DNA of 8,014 nucleotides, taken from the NCBI GenBank assembly GCA_021796055.1, contig JAJYOS010000266.1, positions 1 to 8,014 of the forward strand, read 5' to 3'. Source of the stretch: Bacteroidota bacterium (GTDB lineage Bacteria > Bacteroidota > Kryptoniia > Kryptoniales > JAKASW01). The notes under the pieces were generated by a model. It saw nothing but the letters and a program-made list of their open reading frames with translations. It did not search any database and was not told the DNA's origin. Every line of letters begins with the position of its first letter. Within the stretch, counting starts at the first letter, position 1. The position numbers and the translations under genes are program-made. This document shows, in pieces, positions 7,869-8,014 of the stretch.

Positions 7869-7875
7869 CTTCTTC

Positions 7876-7904
7876 AATATAGATTTGAGGGGGTGATTTT
7901 GCAA
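7876..7904 (-). promoter_or_regulatory. sigma-70-like promoter upstream of aroA
   Basis: On the minus strand, TTGCAA (7904-7899; 4 of 6 to the -35 consensus) is followed by exactly 17 nt and TATATT (7881-7876; 5 of 6 to the -10 consensus). Transcription would begin near 7869, leaving a leader of about 60 nt before aroA. TTGCAA is itself palindromic. This is a single-sequence match without experimental support, but position and spacing are good. Confidence 0.55.
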
Positions 7905-7945
7905 TAACGTGGGGTAGCCTTAAATCCGCGATAGGGGCATAAATA

Positions 7946-7977
7946 TTGACGGATAAAAAGATGAGAGGATCCGTTAA
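7946..7977. repeat. 9-bp inverted repeat in the intergenic region
   Basis: On the plus strand, TTGACGGAT (7946-7954) pairs with ATCCGTTAA (7969-7977), with one G-U pair in RNA. The 14-nt loop is purine-rich and contains GAGAGG. It may be a protein-binding site, or in rightward RNA a hairpin directly before the possible GTG start at 7978. It is far upstream of the leftward promoter. Confidence 0.45.
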
Positions 7978-8014
7978 GTGATTGATATAGCGATAGACGC
8001 TGGATTGGCGAGAA
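7978..8014 (+). CDS. possible start of a divergent gene (12 codons, cut by edge)
   Basis: GTG at 7978-7980 opens a frame reading V/M-IDIAIDAGLAR to the window end. A stop codon (TAA, 7975-7977) directly precedes it, and GAGAGG 9 nt or so upstream could serve as ribosome-binding site. The alternating hydrophobic and Asp residues look like a first beta strand of an alpha/beta protein. Twelve codons are far too few to recognise a family, and the frame could be chance. Confidence 0.2.
   Translation, partial: MIDIAIDAGLAR

Larger units (their letters stand above)
1..7869 (-). other. predicted single transcription unit aroA to trpF
   Basis: Seven same-strand genes are joined by gaps of 2, 1, 8, -4, -4 and 4 nt. 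No internal stretch could hold a terminator or full promoter outside coding sequence. The unit extends left beyond the window and probably continues with trpB and trpA (inference). The right end is set by the predicted start of transcription about 7 nt after the -10 box. Internal promoters inside coding regions cannot be excluded. Confidence 0.75.

Noticed and set aside
7810..7869. Tryptophan attenuator, T-box or riboswitch in the aroA leader
   Set aside because: The leader is only about 60 nt, has no run of Trp codons, no terminator with a U-tract, and no T-box-like specifier architecture.
7899..7904. Palindromic TTGCAA as a shared -35 for a rightward promoter
   Set aside because: On the plus strand no reasonable -10 box follows at 16-18 nt, so only the leftward use is supported.
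1..8014. CRISPR array, insertion sequence, tRNA/rRNA, phage or defence genes
   Set aside because: No regularly spaced repeats, transposase motifs, terminal repeats or RNA-gene-like sequences were seen; nearly all bases belong to housekeeping-type genes.

Overview
The window is a tightly packed bacterial gene cluster. All seven recognisable genes lie on the minus strand. Reading in the direction of transcription (right to left), they are aroA, a MalK/UgpC/MsmX-type ABC ATPase, bshC, trpD, a CBS/CorC-type membrane protein, trpC and trpF, with trpF cut by the left edge. Junctions are +2, +1, +8, -4, -4 and +4 nt, so there is no room for internal terminators. A single transcription unit is the simplest reading.

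Organism: a bacterium of roughly 50% G+C by eye that makes bacillithiol (bshC) and has a class II-like EPSP synthase. BshC is known from Firmicutes, Bacteroidota/Chlorobiota-type bacteria, Deinococcota and Acidobacteriota. Gene order and protein flavour suggest a Bacteroidota/Ignavibacteriota/Chlorobiota-like lineage. Some genes have clear Shine-Dalgarno sequences, which are uncommon in classical Bacteroidota. This placement is tentative inference.

Layout: 7810-8014 is the only stretch without a convincing gene. It holds a good sigma-70-like promoter facing left (7876-7904), a hairpin at the predicted 5' end of the aroA mRNA (7840-7868), a second inverted repeat (7946-7977), and possibly the first 12 codons of a rightward gene (GTG at 7978). 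Then follow aroA (7809-6457), the ABC ATPase (6454-5327), bshC (5325-3700), trpD (3691-2678), the CBS/CorC protein (2681-1398), trpC (1401-577) and trpF (572 to beyond base 1). Every longer rightward reading frame lies antisense to one of these genes and resembles no protein family.

Logic: AroA makes the EPSP that becomes chorismate. TrpD, TrpF and TrpC catalyse the three consecutive steps from anthranilate to indole-3-glycerol phosphate. trpE and trpG are not between aroA and trpD; trpB and trpA may lie just left of the window. Three genes do not fit the pathway: a sugar-importer-type ATPase without permeases, the cysteine-adding enzyme of bacillithiol synthesis, and a membrane CBS/CorC protein wedged between trpD and trpC with 4-nt overlaps on both sides. 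I found no CRISPR array, transposon, tRNA, defence system or clearly new system. The interest lies in this operon composition.
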